Positions 12,101 to 23,495 are shown, numbered from the stretch's first letter. The stretch: 64,000 bases of DNA from Crocodylus rhombifer (GCA_038503035.1 JAVSML010023994.1:49204-113203); one strand, 5' to 3'. Numbers and translations are program-made. The notes: generated from the sequence alone by a model not told the origin.

Positions 12101-12419
12101 ATGGCTTAGTGGAAGGGGGACCTAGGGAAAGGGAGGTGCGGGTACTATTGGTGGGAATTAAGGTTGCATTGTGGAAAGTTAGGTGTTTAATAGTTACTAA
12201 GGGCTTTGTGTTTTTCACCAAGGGAGTGTTTACAGTTGGGGTTTTATGAAATGAGGGGTTATATGAGACAGGGAGAGGACAGGGGTCAGGAATGGGAATT
12301 ACACGGGATGTGGAAATGTTAACTGGAATCATTTATTTGAGCTGGCAGGGACTGAATGAGGAAAGGGGGAAAAGTGGGGGACGGTAGGTGGTGGGATAAA
12401 GAGGTTTGTATATGAATTG

Positions 12420-13238
12420 TAGGGCTGTGCGAAGCTTCGGTCCTTGATTCGATTTGGTGGAGATTTGGCCTGATTCAGTGGCTAAATCTCTGAATCTGAA
12501 TTGAATCAGAGGACCCTTTAATCTCTCCAAATCGAATCGGAACCCTCCAAATCGATTCGGAGAGATTTGGAAAGGTTCGGAGATTCAGACATAGACACAG
12601 CTTTAAAAGTTTTTTCTACATACCTCTAGGTAGCAGGGGCTCATGAATGCTGCAATGCTGGGGCACATGGAGTGTCCCACAGAAGCATGTGGATCTCCTC
12701 AGTGTGCTCAGCAGCAGACCCAGAAGTGGACCAGAAGCACTTCTGGTCCACTTTCAAGTCTGCTATGGAGTGTGCTACCCCCCCTCACACCTCCCTGGCT
12801 CAGTGACTGGTGCTTCCTGGGTCTGGGGAGGCACCTGGGGTCCCCCTAAAGCTGATCACCAAACTGGGAGGGCATGGAGGCGGGCCCCAGTGTGCTCCCC
12901 GACAGACCCAGAAGTGCACCAGAAGTACTTCCCGTGCACTTCTGGGTTTGCTGCTGAGCACATGGTGGGCCCCCCCCCGACTCCTGTGGGACCCTCCATG
13001 TGCCCTAGCATAGCAGTGATCATGAGATGTGCCTGCTACCTCAAGGTATATAGAAAAAACTTTTAAAGCTATGTCTGTGTCCAAATCGCTGATCCTCCAA
13101 ATCACCATCAAATCTTCAGATTCAGATTTGGCCGAATTCACTCAGGGATAGTGATCCGAATCAAAGAATTGAATCACTGCCCCCGATTTGAGCCAAATCT
13201 GAATCCGAATTGAACAGGGCCCACTTTGCACACCCCTA
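12420..13238. mobile_element. Non-autonomous hAT element with 8-bp target duplication
   Basis: It starts TAGGGCTGTGCGAAGC and ends TTTGCACACCCCTA, giving inverted ends TAGGGCTGTGC/TAGGGGTGTGC. Flanks ATGAATTG (12412-12419) and ATGAGTTG (13239-13246) match at 7 of 8. The sub-terminal parts are rich in AATC/GATTCGG words and the middle has inverted CCAGAAGTGCAC motifs. It encodes nothing. Relatives are at 46468-48636 and 36815-37910. Confidence 0.8.
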
Positions 13239-13451
13239 ATGAGTTGGGTGATGGATGAGGTTTATAAATAGCATAACCATATTATGGGGTTAATTGGAAT
13301 TTAGATGTGTTTTGCTCTGGTTGGTTTTTGTTTTTTGAAAAAAAAATCTGTTTGTAAGTGTTATTTGTGAAATTTCTGTTTGATTTGTTTCATCAGGGAC
13401 ATGATTTAGTTTTTCATTTGAAGGGGCTGGGGCAGTGATGAGGCCTTAGGG

Positions 13452-14920
13452 CACGGGTGGGCAAAATATGGCCTATGGGCTAGATTTGGCCCACGGGGCC
13501 ATTCTATCTGGCCTGTCAGGCCCCTAAAAATGTAGAAAATTAATATTTCTTTGCCTTTAGTTCCTGTAAAAAATGACAGGAACTGCAGGTAAGTGGGGGG
13601 AACCCGGGCAGGGAAGGAGCGCGGGGTGGGGGAAATGGCCCCTTCCCTACCCTGTGCTGCAGCTGCTTGCAGCCTGTGTGGCCTGTGAGCCGCTGCAGCA
13701 GGGAGCACCAGCCATGGGGTGGGGGAGGGGCTGCTTTTCCCCCATGCTCAGCTTTTCCCTGGGCTCCTTTTCTGCATGGAGAAAGGTGACCTCTTGCCTC
13801 CCCCATGGCCAGCACTCCCTGCTGTAGGCACTCACTGCCCACGCAGGGCTGTCTGGAGCAGGCACAAGGAGCCTGGATTCTGGCCGGGGGATGTAGTGAT
13901 GTCATCATGTCCTTCTTTGAGGCAGGCAGCCTTGAAGCTGCACTTATGGGTCAGGGTCCCCCATTCCCAGCTCAGGTGCTCCTGGAAGCATGCCTGGCCC
14001 TGCAGGATTACTCACCTAGCAAGCTCAGGTGCCTCTAAGAGCTTACCTGGACTACCCTGCTTTGGTGTTATCTGGCCCACCTGCTTGGGTTAAGGCACCC
14101 ACCTTTCACTGGGGTGGTAACTGGCCTGGCATTTCCTGGGGGCTCCCACACCACTGAGAGCCCCACCAGGCTACCCACTCCTAGCAGTTGAGGCACCAGG
14201 CATGGCGTGGGCAAGGGGCTACTTTCTCCCCACCCCATGCTCAGCACCACCTTGTAACCTGGCCCCACTGCCAGGCTGGCAGCGGGGTGGATTACAAGCT
14301 GGTGCTGAACACGGGGAAGAGTGGCTCCTTGCTCACCATGTGGCTACTGCCCCACGCTGCAGCCACTCACAGCCTGGCTGGGACTGCCTGTGCCTGCTCC
14401 AGACAGCCCCGCGTGGGCTGCGAGCACCTGCAGCATGGAGTGCTGGCCATGGGGTACGTGAGGGTCCGCTTTTCCCTGCACTCACCACCAGCTTCTTCCC
14501 TGTTGGCAAGCAGAGGGTTGGGGCTGTGCGCTGCCCTCCACCTGTACTGTGGGGCTGGGGGGCACTTGGCGTGAGTGGGCGGGGATCCAGTGGGAGAACG
14601 GGATCAGTGCCAGCAAGGCCCAGAGCAGGGTGGCAGGAGCGTGGGGTCCCAACTGGCAGGGGCTCTGCAGAGCTGGGCCAGCTCCCCCCTTTCCCTGCTG
14701 GTGCAGCCCAGCCCATCTCCACGGACCCCTGTCAGCCTGCACCCCGCTTTGGGCCCCACTGGTGCTGGCCCTGGGACATTGGTCCCAAGATGGTGACCGG
14801 GGGTGGGGCACCTGTCAAGGAGTGGTGCACCTGTTAAGGGGCGGGGCTACCCATGCCGCCCTCGACAGCCTGCCAAAACAGGGTAAGCGGCCCTCCTTCC
14901 GAAATAATTGCCTGCCCCTG
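13452..14920. mobile_element. Foldback hAT-type element carrying an LTR-derived insert
   Basis: It starts CACGGGTGGGCAAAAT and ends ATAATTGCCTGCCCCTG, imperfect inverted ends typical of hAT elements of the GGTGGGCAA type. The flanking octamers CCTTAGGG and GGTTAGAG match at 5 of 8. The GC-rich interior contains an inverted repeat (about 13800-13863 against 14392-14454) that could form a long hairpin. The loop holds a 247-bp segment copied from the solo LTR at 11196. Long GC-rich open frames here (for example 14202-14837) have no family resemblance and are dismissed. Confidence 0.6.
13941..14187 (+). repeat. 247-bp near-identical copy of part of the LTR at 11630-11876
   Basis: By direct reading the two segments differ at one base (TTCC here, TTCT there). 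The copy has neither LTR end nor the LTR's flanking duplication. The third family member at 19934-20791 is far more diverged over the same part, so this copy comes from the nearby LTR or a very close relative. Confidence 0.85.
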
Positions 14921-14928
14921 GGTTAGAG

Positions 14929-17180
14929 CCAAGATAATCAATTTGTGGAAAATCTCTAAATTGAATTTGGCCTTTGTTAGAGCCATCTGGTGCCTGGCAG
15001 AAGGGTTACAAAAGAGTTACGCAGTTAACTCCTTTCTTGGGATTCACTGTTTTCTTGGCTATGTTTCTTCTGCAATAAACACAGTTAGTTATATTAAAAG
15101 TAAAGACATGTTCCTCCTCTCTGTCTAACTCCCTTTTGTATTGAAAAGGTACATAAGGTTGTTAAGGCAGAGGTAGCCAAGCCACAACTTGTCAGCTGCA
15201 GGAGAGAATAGCTCTGTAAGCCAGCTCTAACCTGAAGGTCATATGTTTGACACTTCTGCTATATGTGAGCTAAAATAGCCAAAGTACATTTTTTGTAATG
15301 TTTACAATCCAGCTGACCAGCAAAATGGGTAAATCTAATGAAGAATAACTTCAAAACTGCACTTTTCTGGAAAAATCTCATGTTAATGCAATGAATGACT
15401 GATTTCTTTATGCAGATTTATCAAATATACAAAAAAGACAACTCTGATACTTCAGAAGCCTCTGGTATAACTTAGGGTCTCATAATTAAAGTGGCAGCTA
15501 ATTTAGCAGCTAATAAAAAAAAGTCTTACTTGATCACTAATCCTTTCTGGGGTCTTTTGAAGCTTGGTTTATATTGTTGTTCTGTAATGCTAGCAGGTTG
15601 TTCGTGCTGCCTGTCACTTTAAAGAACAAAAGCTGAGGTACAGAGAAAAGCCGACTCTTTCTGCAGACTCCCAGCAGGCTAGGAAAAAGGAAGGGCATGA
15701 TGACATCACTACATCCCCCAGCCAGAATCCAGGCTCCTTGTACAGGGAGGGCGGATTCAGCAAGAGCAGCAGTGCCAGTCCTAGGAACCCCTGTCTCAGA
15801 TAATCCAGGCATAAATAAGCATTTGAAAAGGGATGATTCTTCAGCTGTAATTACAGGTAACACCATTTTGTACTGAAGAAATGCAAGCTGCTTTCTGAGA
15901 TGTGTATACAAACTCATCCTCTTACTGCTCTGGGCATTTGCTCAAGAGCCCTTTGACAGGAAGGTTTACAAATAATGTATTTGGGGTGCTATTTCAGAGA
16001 ATAAATGGGAAGGAGAGAGGGTAATGCCTTTGTGCTTGTTGCATCAAATTCTGCAGTTACTGGTGAGATGACAATGCAATTCCTTGGTAACAGCTCTTCT
16101 GCTCGAGGAAGTGCAGAGGGAATGCACCCTGTGGTGCATGTTGCAAAAGCCCTGGGATAGACTCCACTGCAAAGGGAGGTTGCCATTGCTGGGAGGAATG
16201 CTGAAGGGCTGCAGTGGGAAGGTTCTGGTGCTTCCTGAGCAAGTTTTTATTAGTTGCTATTTTCTGCTTCAGATGCTGTTTATATTGAGGAATAGGTCAT
16301 CTGGGCTGTAAATTACCTTTCCAACAAGGGAAAAGGGCAACAAAAGGGATTTTCTTTGCAAAAATGTTTATTCATTCCCACATTCTGATTAACCTTCAAT
16401 TTCAGAATATTTGCTGCAAGCGTAGAGATCCATTGTCTTCATTACAGAGGGTGCTAGGAAGTGTTATAGATTTTAGATTTGCAATTTCAAAGCTTACTTT
16501 CCACCATGAAAAAATAATGAACCTAGTATTCTGGTCAAATCTGCTGTTACAATCTCACCTCTCCCCCTCTTCCCACTAGAGTGAAGGTTTCTCAGTATTT
16601 TCATTGCTATTTCAGTGATGATGGATTTCTGTCTTGGCCAAAATTAGTAGCATGGTGGAATTTTCAACCCCTGTACAGAGGTCTATACAAATTCTGACAC
16701 TGCAGGTCACAGACCCCAAGGAGACACATGGCATGTTGGCTGCACCCTATACCACTTTCCCCTGGTTGTGCTGCAGGTGCCCCCTCTTGCTGCACTGGGC
16801 TGGCATTCTGCCTCACATTGCATAAACTTCCCAGGTCCCCATCTGGCACCCTTCTCCCTGTACATTGCACCGTGTCTTCTTAACTTCACTGGGCAACAGG
16901 CACTTACCTCACTTTGCCATGCCAGTGCCACTGCACCCTGCATGCGGTGCCATGTTCTCTCCAGCCATGATGTGTGGCAGGCACCCCCCTTTGCTCCCTG
17001 CTTCCCCCATGGTCTCAGCCTCTCAGACCATGCCCCAGGGGTAGGAACAGGCAGTTGAAGCAGGAGGGAGGGAGGGAGTGGGAGCTCAGAGACTCCAGCA
17101 GCCACAGATGATAGAATGGTTGTGGGGAGAAACAACCAGATCAGGAGCCTGGAGGACACAGGTTAATGATCTGGGAGCTG
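14929..17180. other. No gene recognised; one inverted 50-bp repeat
   Basis: The region is mostly unremarkable sequence with scattered short open frames. Bases 15691-15740 are an inverted copy, with about two mismatches, of 13863-13912 in the foldback element, so part of 15530-15920 is probably another fragment of that repeat family. Nothing splice-consistent was seen. Confidence 0.45.
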
Positions 17181-17997
17181 TATGTGGCCTGTGGGCCACC
17201 AGTTGTACAGGCTTGATCCAGACAGCTCAACCTTTTTGGCCAGATCCCTCTGCAGGCCGAGTCTGACAAGGCCCCATCTGGCCATGTATAGGGACAGCCT
17301 CAGCCCAAATCCAGGGTATCTGGCCCCAACCTGGCCCTGCAGAGGAAAGCAGGCTGGGTCTGGCCCCAGTTCAGCCCTATGGGGGGTGGAGTGTGACTTG
17401 GCTCCATGGGAGGAAGGGTCATGGTCCAGCCCTGACCTGGCTGGGTGGAGGGAAGGTGGGTACGGCCCAGTCCTGCATAGAGGGGTAAAGGGGCATGGCT
17501 GGGCCCCAGGGGAGGAAGGGGGTGGGGGGCAGCCTGGCCCCAAACTAGGGTTGCCAGGTGTCAGCTAAATTTATAGCCCAAAGTCACTTCAAAACTAGCC
17601 CCAAACTAGTCAATTTTTTAAAATGGAAAACAATTTTTTATCAATCCATTGATGTTCAAACTAGGCAATGAATGCTACAGACACTGGTCCCTGCTTTAAG
17701 TTCCTAAACACTGGCAGTAATGAACATTACTCATAACATAATTATGCAGTATGTTGTTGTACTTTTTCTGTTTAGGTAGGCCCAGTAGGGCAGAAGGGCT
17801 TTCTTTTTTTTATTGTGTGCATTATGTATTCTCTCCCCTTGTTCCCCACCCTGGAGAGAACATTCACATAATAAAGAGAGAAGAAATGGCTCTAACTTTT
17901 GTGGCCTCGATGTATGGCAGCACCCTCTGATGGGCAATGGGAGCCCTTCTACAATATTTTTTTCCACATTAAAATATAAGATTGAAATATAATTTTA

Positions 17998-18405
17998 AGG
18001 CTGAGGGACCTGGGCCTCTTTAGCCTAAAGAAAAGAAGGTGGAGAGGGGACTTGATAGCAGCTTACTGTTATATGAGAGGAGTGTATTGGGAGCTTGATG
18101 AACAACTGACTGTTCACCAGGGCACCCCTGGGGAAGACCAGAAACAATGGATACAAACTTCTGGAAGGCCGCTTCAGGCTTAATACCACGAAAAACTCTT
18201 TCACAGTCAGGGTGTCCAAACTATGGAATAAACTCCCTCCAGAGGTGGTGCAGTCACCTACCCTGGTGGTTTTCAAGAGGAGATTAGGCAGTTACCTCGC
18301 TGAGGTCACCTATCCCAGTTGTCTTCCTGCCTAGAGCAGGGGTGGGGGCGCTGGACCCAATGATCTGCCAGGTCCCTTCCAGCCCCTAACAATCTGTGAA
18401 TAATC
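17998..18405 (+). mobile_element. 5'-truncated CR1 3' end
   Basis: The plus strand encodes the CR1 ORF2 tail: [19 protein letters not shown] then LPPEVVQSPTLVVFKRRL, followed by the typical 3' untranslated words GATCTGCCAGGTCCCTTCCA. It lies inside the hAT at 17546-23287, so it inserted later. Confidence 0.75.
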
Positions 18406-18479
18406 AAGCAGCATTTCAACACTAATCCTTGCCTCAATTTTTGTTGAGATCTGAGCTGATGTTGCCTAACTTATTTAGT

Positions 18480-21362
18480 TTAAGAATCTTCACCTGAGTC
18501 TGCATCCTTGCTAGAGGATGATTCATATATGCCTGTGTTGAACAGAGCAAACATCTCTTTAGATGACTGAAACTGGTTGCACCAGATTTTGTTTCTGTGC
18601 ATGTATGCTCTGATGTGACGGATGTTTTCAAGTATGCTGTGTTTCATTTTATTTCTCAGTTTTGTCTTTATCATATTCATTTCAGAAAACATACGTTCTA
18701 CAGCTGTGTTGCTGAATGGTAAAGCCAGTAGTGAGAGAGCAAATGAACCCAGGTCTTTAAAGTCCTTGTCACCTGTAGCATCTGAGTGCTTTTTTACCTC
18801 AATTCAAAATCTTCAATCTGGCTATTGCCAGCCTTCTCTCACTGAACAGTGCTCAGTACTCTCCACTGCTGTTCAAGTTTGCCAAGATCTCCTTTGTATA
18901 ATGGTAAAAACGACAGTTGCAAGTGATGGTTTTCTAGGGCTGAGTACAACAGCTGGGCTGAGTGCACAGAGAGACTGAAGTTGCTGGATGTTTTCAGGTA
19001 GCCTTTGCTTTATTTGTTATGTGACCTCAAACAGGTAATCCCTACAGTGGATTTTGATGTTGTCCAGTGTCAATAATGGAAGACTGACATTTTCTAGGTC
19101 CATGTGAAATTGGACTCCAAGATCAACTTCAGAAAGATGCAAGTGGTTGCTTTTGTTTGTGAAGTCAAAGTCGACTAGAGATGACCACATTGTTAAATCA
19201 ATGTCATCGACTTAAATCACCTCTTTGGAAGAGACTGGGATAGAATGACAGCAGGTTGTTGAGAAGCTTTCATGGGTTTGCATTTTCAAGCTCCAACGTC
19301 TTGGCTTATTTTGTTTTCATTCTGCAGGACAGGCTGAAAGAAAAGGAGATACAATTTGTTCACTGGGTTGGCATACATTTGATAGAGGAGTTCAGCATTG
19401 TAGTTTCTTTCTTTAGCCTTCGTATAAGTTAGAAGTGGAATTTCAGCTCTTCATACTGCTTGATTACTCTGTTTATGCACACATTGATAGACAACCACCT
19501 TGTGTCAGAAACTTGGAGGATTTTTAGTGGAGCTTTGCCAACACTGATAGCTGCATACAAGTGGCTGTAGTTCTGCTGATGGACAGTGCCACGGGAAAAC
19601 CACAAGTAAGTCTGCAAAATCATGTAATCGACATTCTGAGGCAGGACACTAATTGCATTTGATGAACACAGCTGGATATAGTGGCAGACACACACTTCAT
19701 GAACACAATGTCTGGATTTTGCTCTCGAAATTTTTGTAAGAATGGAATTGTTTCTTACACACGGTATTACAGCCGTCTGTTGGAGGGCTGATGCATTGTT
19801 TTACATCCAGCTTGCTTTCATGCAAAAACTAAATTAGTGTTTGAGTAACTGAACTGGCATCTCCAGCAGATAAATGAATAATGTCAGCAAATGATGAAAA
19901 AAATGTATTCAAGATTGTTGCTGAAATACCTTATATGACAGGGGACATCTCTTGGGGCCGGATCTTGTCGGCTTACCCACCTGTCACTACGGGGCAATCT
20001 GCCCGGTCTATCCCGCCATGACTTTGCTGTTCCTACAAACAGATGGTAGATACAGGAGACTGCCCATTACATGCCCTGATGCCAGGCGGTGCTATTTGCA
20101 GCTCTATTCCTCCCCTACATCACAGCCTTGGGCTGTCCTTCAGGCCTACTCCAACTTCAGCTCTACTCAGCCCCCTCACACACACAGCCCTTCAGGCCTA
20201 CTCACACTGCAGCCCTACTTGGTTGGTGTGGGGCCTCCTAATGTTCTCCATACTATCCCATCCGGGGTCTCCGGGACCTCATGTCCCTGCTAGGCTCAGG
20301 TGCTTACATGTGGGCATACCTGGCCCCTACAACTCTCCACTACCCCTTCTGGGATCTGTCATTCCTGCTGGGCTCAGGCACCTACACATGAGCATCCCTG
20401 GCCCCCACTACTCCCCCAGCTGCCTCCAAAACCCACCCAAAGATGGTGGCTGGGGTTAAGGCACTTGTCCTCACCTTTCACCAGGGAGGTAACTGGCCTG
20501 GCATTTCCTGGGGACTCCTGCACCACTAGAAGCTACCCTTCCCCAGCAGGGTGCAGTTTTAGATCATGCCCAGGACCAGGAGCCTCCAAACCATCCCCAT
20601 AAGCTCCAGCCCTTACCTCCAAGGCGGCGGCTGCTGCTGCTGCTCAGCTAGACAGTGTTTCTGTCTCCCCTAGCAACAGCAAACTGCAATCTTTATATGC
20701 CTTGTTTTCAAAATGGCTGTCCTCATCAGATATCTGGTAGCTGCCTGCCTCTGCACTTAAAGTGGCAGGCACCCAAAGGTGTCCTGCCACACCTAACAAC
20801 TACACAAAGCTGCTTCTGTGTGGATATGTTTGTGCTTTCATCAATAATTAATGGGTAGGGTTCATTCCCAATGTCTTCAAGTAGCTCACAATTCACTGCA
20901 GGTCCGATGACATTTCTAATTAGCGCTGAATATTTTTTTTCTGTGTAGATTTATGTCTTTTTGTGATATTTCCTTGACTAGGCTGTCCAAGTGATCCACA
21001 GTAAGAATGCTAGAATGACGTGTGATGTATGCTGCTAATTTTAACTCCAGCATTTTCAATGAGTTGTCAGCTTTTACTGTCATTATTCCAGTGTCAAACA
21101 GTGTCCAGATGTTGGAAAAAGGAGCTTTTCTTATGTGCTTTTAAGTTTTGCTGTGTGATACAAGACCACTATGATGTGCCCGAATTCCAGATTTATAGTA
21201 TTTGCAATATGCCTTTCCCTCATTTCCTTACACGTTTCTAATCCATTCCATCAGCCCTTCTTCCTTTTCCCATTCCTTACAATATTTCCTTTTGTATTTC
21301 TCCCACTTACCCTGTGACATTCTGACAACTACTGATGGAGAGTAGTTATAATTTTCGTTCAT
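18480..21362 (-). pseudogene. hAT transposase pseudogene (KIAA1586/zinc-finger hAT type)
   Basis: From an ATG at 21362 the minus strand shows a lysine/tryptophan-rich start, then a C-x2-C...H-x4-H-like finger (YCKYYKSGIRAHHSGLVSHS, first pair altered) near 21200-21110. A LIIDESTNIS block near 20860-20830 matches the conserved DEST motif of hAT transposases. A DTRWLSINVCINRV block follows at 19520-19480. The C-terminal dimerisation signature (ALPFSNTAVERMFSEMNMIK) is at about 18745-18680, ending near 18480. Several in-frame stops and the 858-bp LTR interrupt it. The protein would cut and paste DNA at the element ends. Similarity to KIAA1586-like host genes is recalled, not computed. Confidence 0.75.
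19934..20791 (-). repeat. Solo LTR inside the hAT transposase
   Basis: It begins TATGACAGGGG (TG mutated to TA) and ends CCTGCCACA. It is flanked by CCTTA (19929-19933) and CCTAA (20792-20796), a 4/5 target duplication, and the transposase sequence resumes across it. It is homologous to the LTR at 11196-12100 (shared blocks around GATCATGCCCAGGACCAGGA). On the minus strand a TATA-like GCATATAAAG lies near 20695-20705, supporting minus orientation. Confidence 0.75.
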
Positions 21363-23495
21363 CCGATTAACTCTGGAATTTGGACTGTAGCCGCCACTCA
21401 GCCTATATTGGTTTCGTAGGGAAATAGCTTTAAATACTCAATTAAAGGCCCCTCTGGCCCTGCTCACAGTGGCTCACAGCTGTACTCAAGTGTTCCCAGA
21501 AGCACTGTTTACAAGAATGTTAGAATGATCAACTTATTTTAATAAACTCTAAAGTCAGACTGAACCACTGTGGTTACTTTATCATTAGCACTGGTTTGAC
21601 AAACCAAAAGCACAACTCTGTCAAATGACTCAAGTCTGGCACAGAAAGACAGGAAAAGAGAAGCCAAGGTAGCCATTCTTAGAGACTTCTCTGTAAGATT
21701 CTTTCCTAAAACTGGGAGACTTCCTGCTGCCCTCCCCACCCCACTTTTTTTTGTTGAGCAATTTGATTTCCATTAAATTTATTTCTATAAGAGGATTTTC
21801 TCACTGCCAAACAAGGTGCATGAAACCTTTGTACAGAAAGGATCAGAAGCCTGAGCAGGACCTTGTGTTGGTCTCTGCCTGCTGTGTGTTCCCGCTCGAC
21901 TCCTCTTTCAGCTGCAGCTAGAGCACTTTTCCCCAACAGCAGTGGAGAAGTACCAAGTTTGCTCAGGCAAAGAGAGCAGCCTGTTGTTTAGCCAGTGCAT
22001 CAGGCAACACCAGGCTGGACAGCTTTGGCCCCACTTCCAAGCAGGGCTCTGGTTTGGACATTTAGGTCCACAAAGGATTCAATTGGGTGAGCCTGGGGTT
22101 TACAGCACACAAGCTGGCATCAGCTAGAGAGCTAGGCAGCCCATTTCAGGGACTGTAATTCTATGACTCCCTCCCAGTTTGTGGGAGGAATAGAGGGGAT
22201 GTAGCCCCCGTCTCACTCAGCCAGGTAGTCCAGGGGCATTAGCAGAGGGCCAGGCTTCACTCACCTTGCCCCTTGCCCCCCCCTTACCCTTCTGCTCCTA
22301 GAAGGTGCAGACCAGGAGTCTTCCAGGCCTCCTCTCCTGGTCTTTGCCCCAGGGGAAGCCACCTGAGCCTGGAGGAAGTGATGCAGCATGGCGGGCTGGG
22401 TCGTCCCCACACAGCCGCTCCTCAGTGGGGCATTAATCCCGGTTCCAGCAGTGGCGGGCAGGAAGCTTGGAGTGTGTGTGGGGAGGGACAGCCTCTCCTC
22501 CCTTCCCAGTCCTGCTTCAGTGCCACGCCACGAGGGGAGGCAGAGGGAGCTCATGCTGGCAGGGGATCCCAGCGCTGCTCGCTCCACTCCTGGCATCACC
22601 CTTACCTGCAGTGGCGGGGGCTAGCCCTGGCCTGGCCCAGGAGAGGAGCCTGCTGGCAGCCTCAGGGTTGGGCTGGGGCCAACTGAGGCCCAACATGCGC
22701 ACTCACTCACTCTCTTGCTCTGCTTTGCAGACTCAGAAGAGAGGGCTCCACTTCCTGAACTCCCCCCTCCCCTCCAATCCTCCCTGCCCCAGGCAGGCAC
22801 TGCACCCCACTGCCCCCTAAGCCATGCTGCACCTGCACCATGGGGCAGCTTCCATATGGGTGCCAGGTGGGGGGGAAATCCCCATTGCTCCCCATTGCCC
22901 CATACTGTGCATGGGGGGCGGTGCTCTGCCACGAGCTCTCAGAGGCTCTGATCACCACTGCCAGAGCTGGTGAATGCGAGCAACTTCCAGCTGGGCAGCA
23001 GCCCCAGTCCTGCCCAGCTCTCTCTCTACAGGGATCTGAATCCCCCTATGTACCTGCTGGAGCTGCCCTTGAGGCTGCCTGGGGCCATGTGCATGCATGT
23101 GGCCCAGCGCCCCCTGGCTCACCACTTTCTTTCCACTTCCTCCCAGCAGCTCCCTGCACTGGCTGGACCTTTGCCAGCCTGCAAATTATGTCAATAAAAA
23201 AAACCCCATGGCTGAAAATCCCCTACCTGTGACCACATTTTCAAAGTAGCCTAATTTGGCGGGAAAACCACAAACCTGGCAACACTGCCCCAAACCAGTT
23301 GCATGGAGTGAAGGGGGTGTGGCCTTGCTCCAAGCTGGCTATTTTGGGGGAGTGTCATGGCCCGGCAACAGGGAGGTGTGACAGTATTAACTTCCACTGC
23401 TTCCCCACTGCATAATTTCCCAACATGTGGGGAACCCTTCAGGCCAGATTCCAAGGCCCCTCAGGCTGTATTTGGCTCATAGGCTGGAGGTTAAG

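Larger units (their letters stand above)
9400..13451 (+). mobile_element. Tx1-like (L1-group) LINE ORF2 relic, interrupted by an LTR and a hAT
   Basis: The plus strand carries reverse transcriptase blocks in order: NW-PIT-LLNVDYE near 9620, LEKVYDRVNHAFLFRVLEG near 9830 (the LDLEKAYDRV block), a GV-Q-C-LS block near 10000, and the catalytic YMDD (10123-10134 region, LLYMDD) at the start of an open stretch 10082-10375. Downstream, 10489-11009 resembles the FFWGG...R/ER-VAR region of Tx1-like ORF2, and 12106-12400 resembles its C-terminal tail. Many stops and frameshifts show it is old. A solo LTR (11196-12100) and a hAT (12420-13238) interrupt it; an AT-rich 3' tail runs to 13451. Clade assignment is from remembered motif style. 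Confidence 0.65.
17546..23287 (-). mobile_element. Full-length autonomous-type hAT transposon with perfect 8-bp target duplication (inactivated)
   Basis: The ends are TAGGGTTGCCAGG and CCTGGCAACACTG, giving inverted termini (T/C)AG(G/T)GTTGCCAGG. Both flanks are CCCCAAAC (17538-17545 and 23288-23295), a perfect 8-base duplication diagnostic of hAT transposition. Minus-strand coding remnants inside include a zinc finger, a transposase core and the C-terminal dimerisation region. A CR1 tail (17998-18405) and a solo LTR (19934-20791) inserted later. Without them the element is about 4.5 kb. In-frame stops show it is dead. Confidence 0.85.
17181..23495. mobile_element. Older GC-rich repeat hosting the large hAT (boundaries tentative)
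   Basis: The left end reads GTATGTGGCCTGTGGGCCAC and the right end reads ...GGCTGTATTTGGCTCATAGG, which look like the inverted ends of a hAT/Charlie-type element. The GC-rich body (17230-17537, continuing at 23296-23460) is split cleanly by the younger hAT at 17546-23287. Family and exact ends are uncertain. Confidence 0.35.

Noticed and set aside
14202..14837. 211-codon open frame on the plus strand
   Set aside because: It lies in the GC-rich foldback element with overlapping long frames on both strands, and it has no recognisable domain.
22261..22830. Several GC-rich frames of 60-137 codons on both strands
   Set aside because: They lie between the hAT end and its transposase, overlap one another and show no domain or splice pattern.
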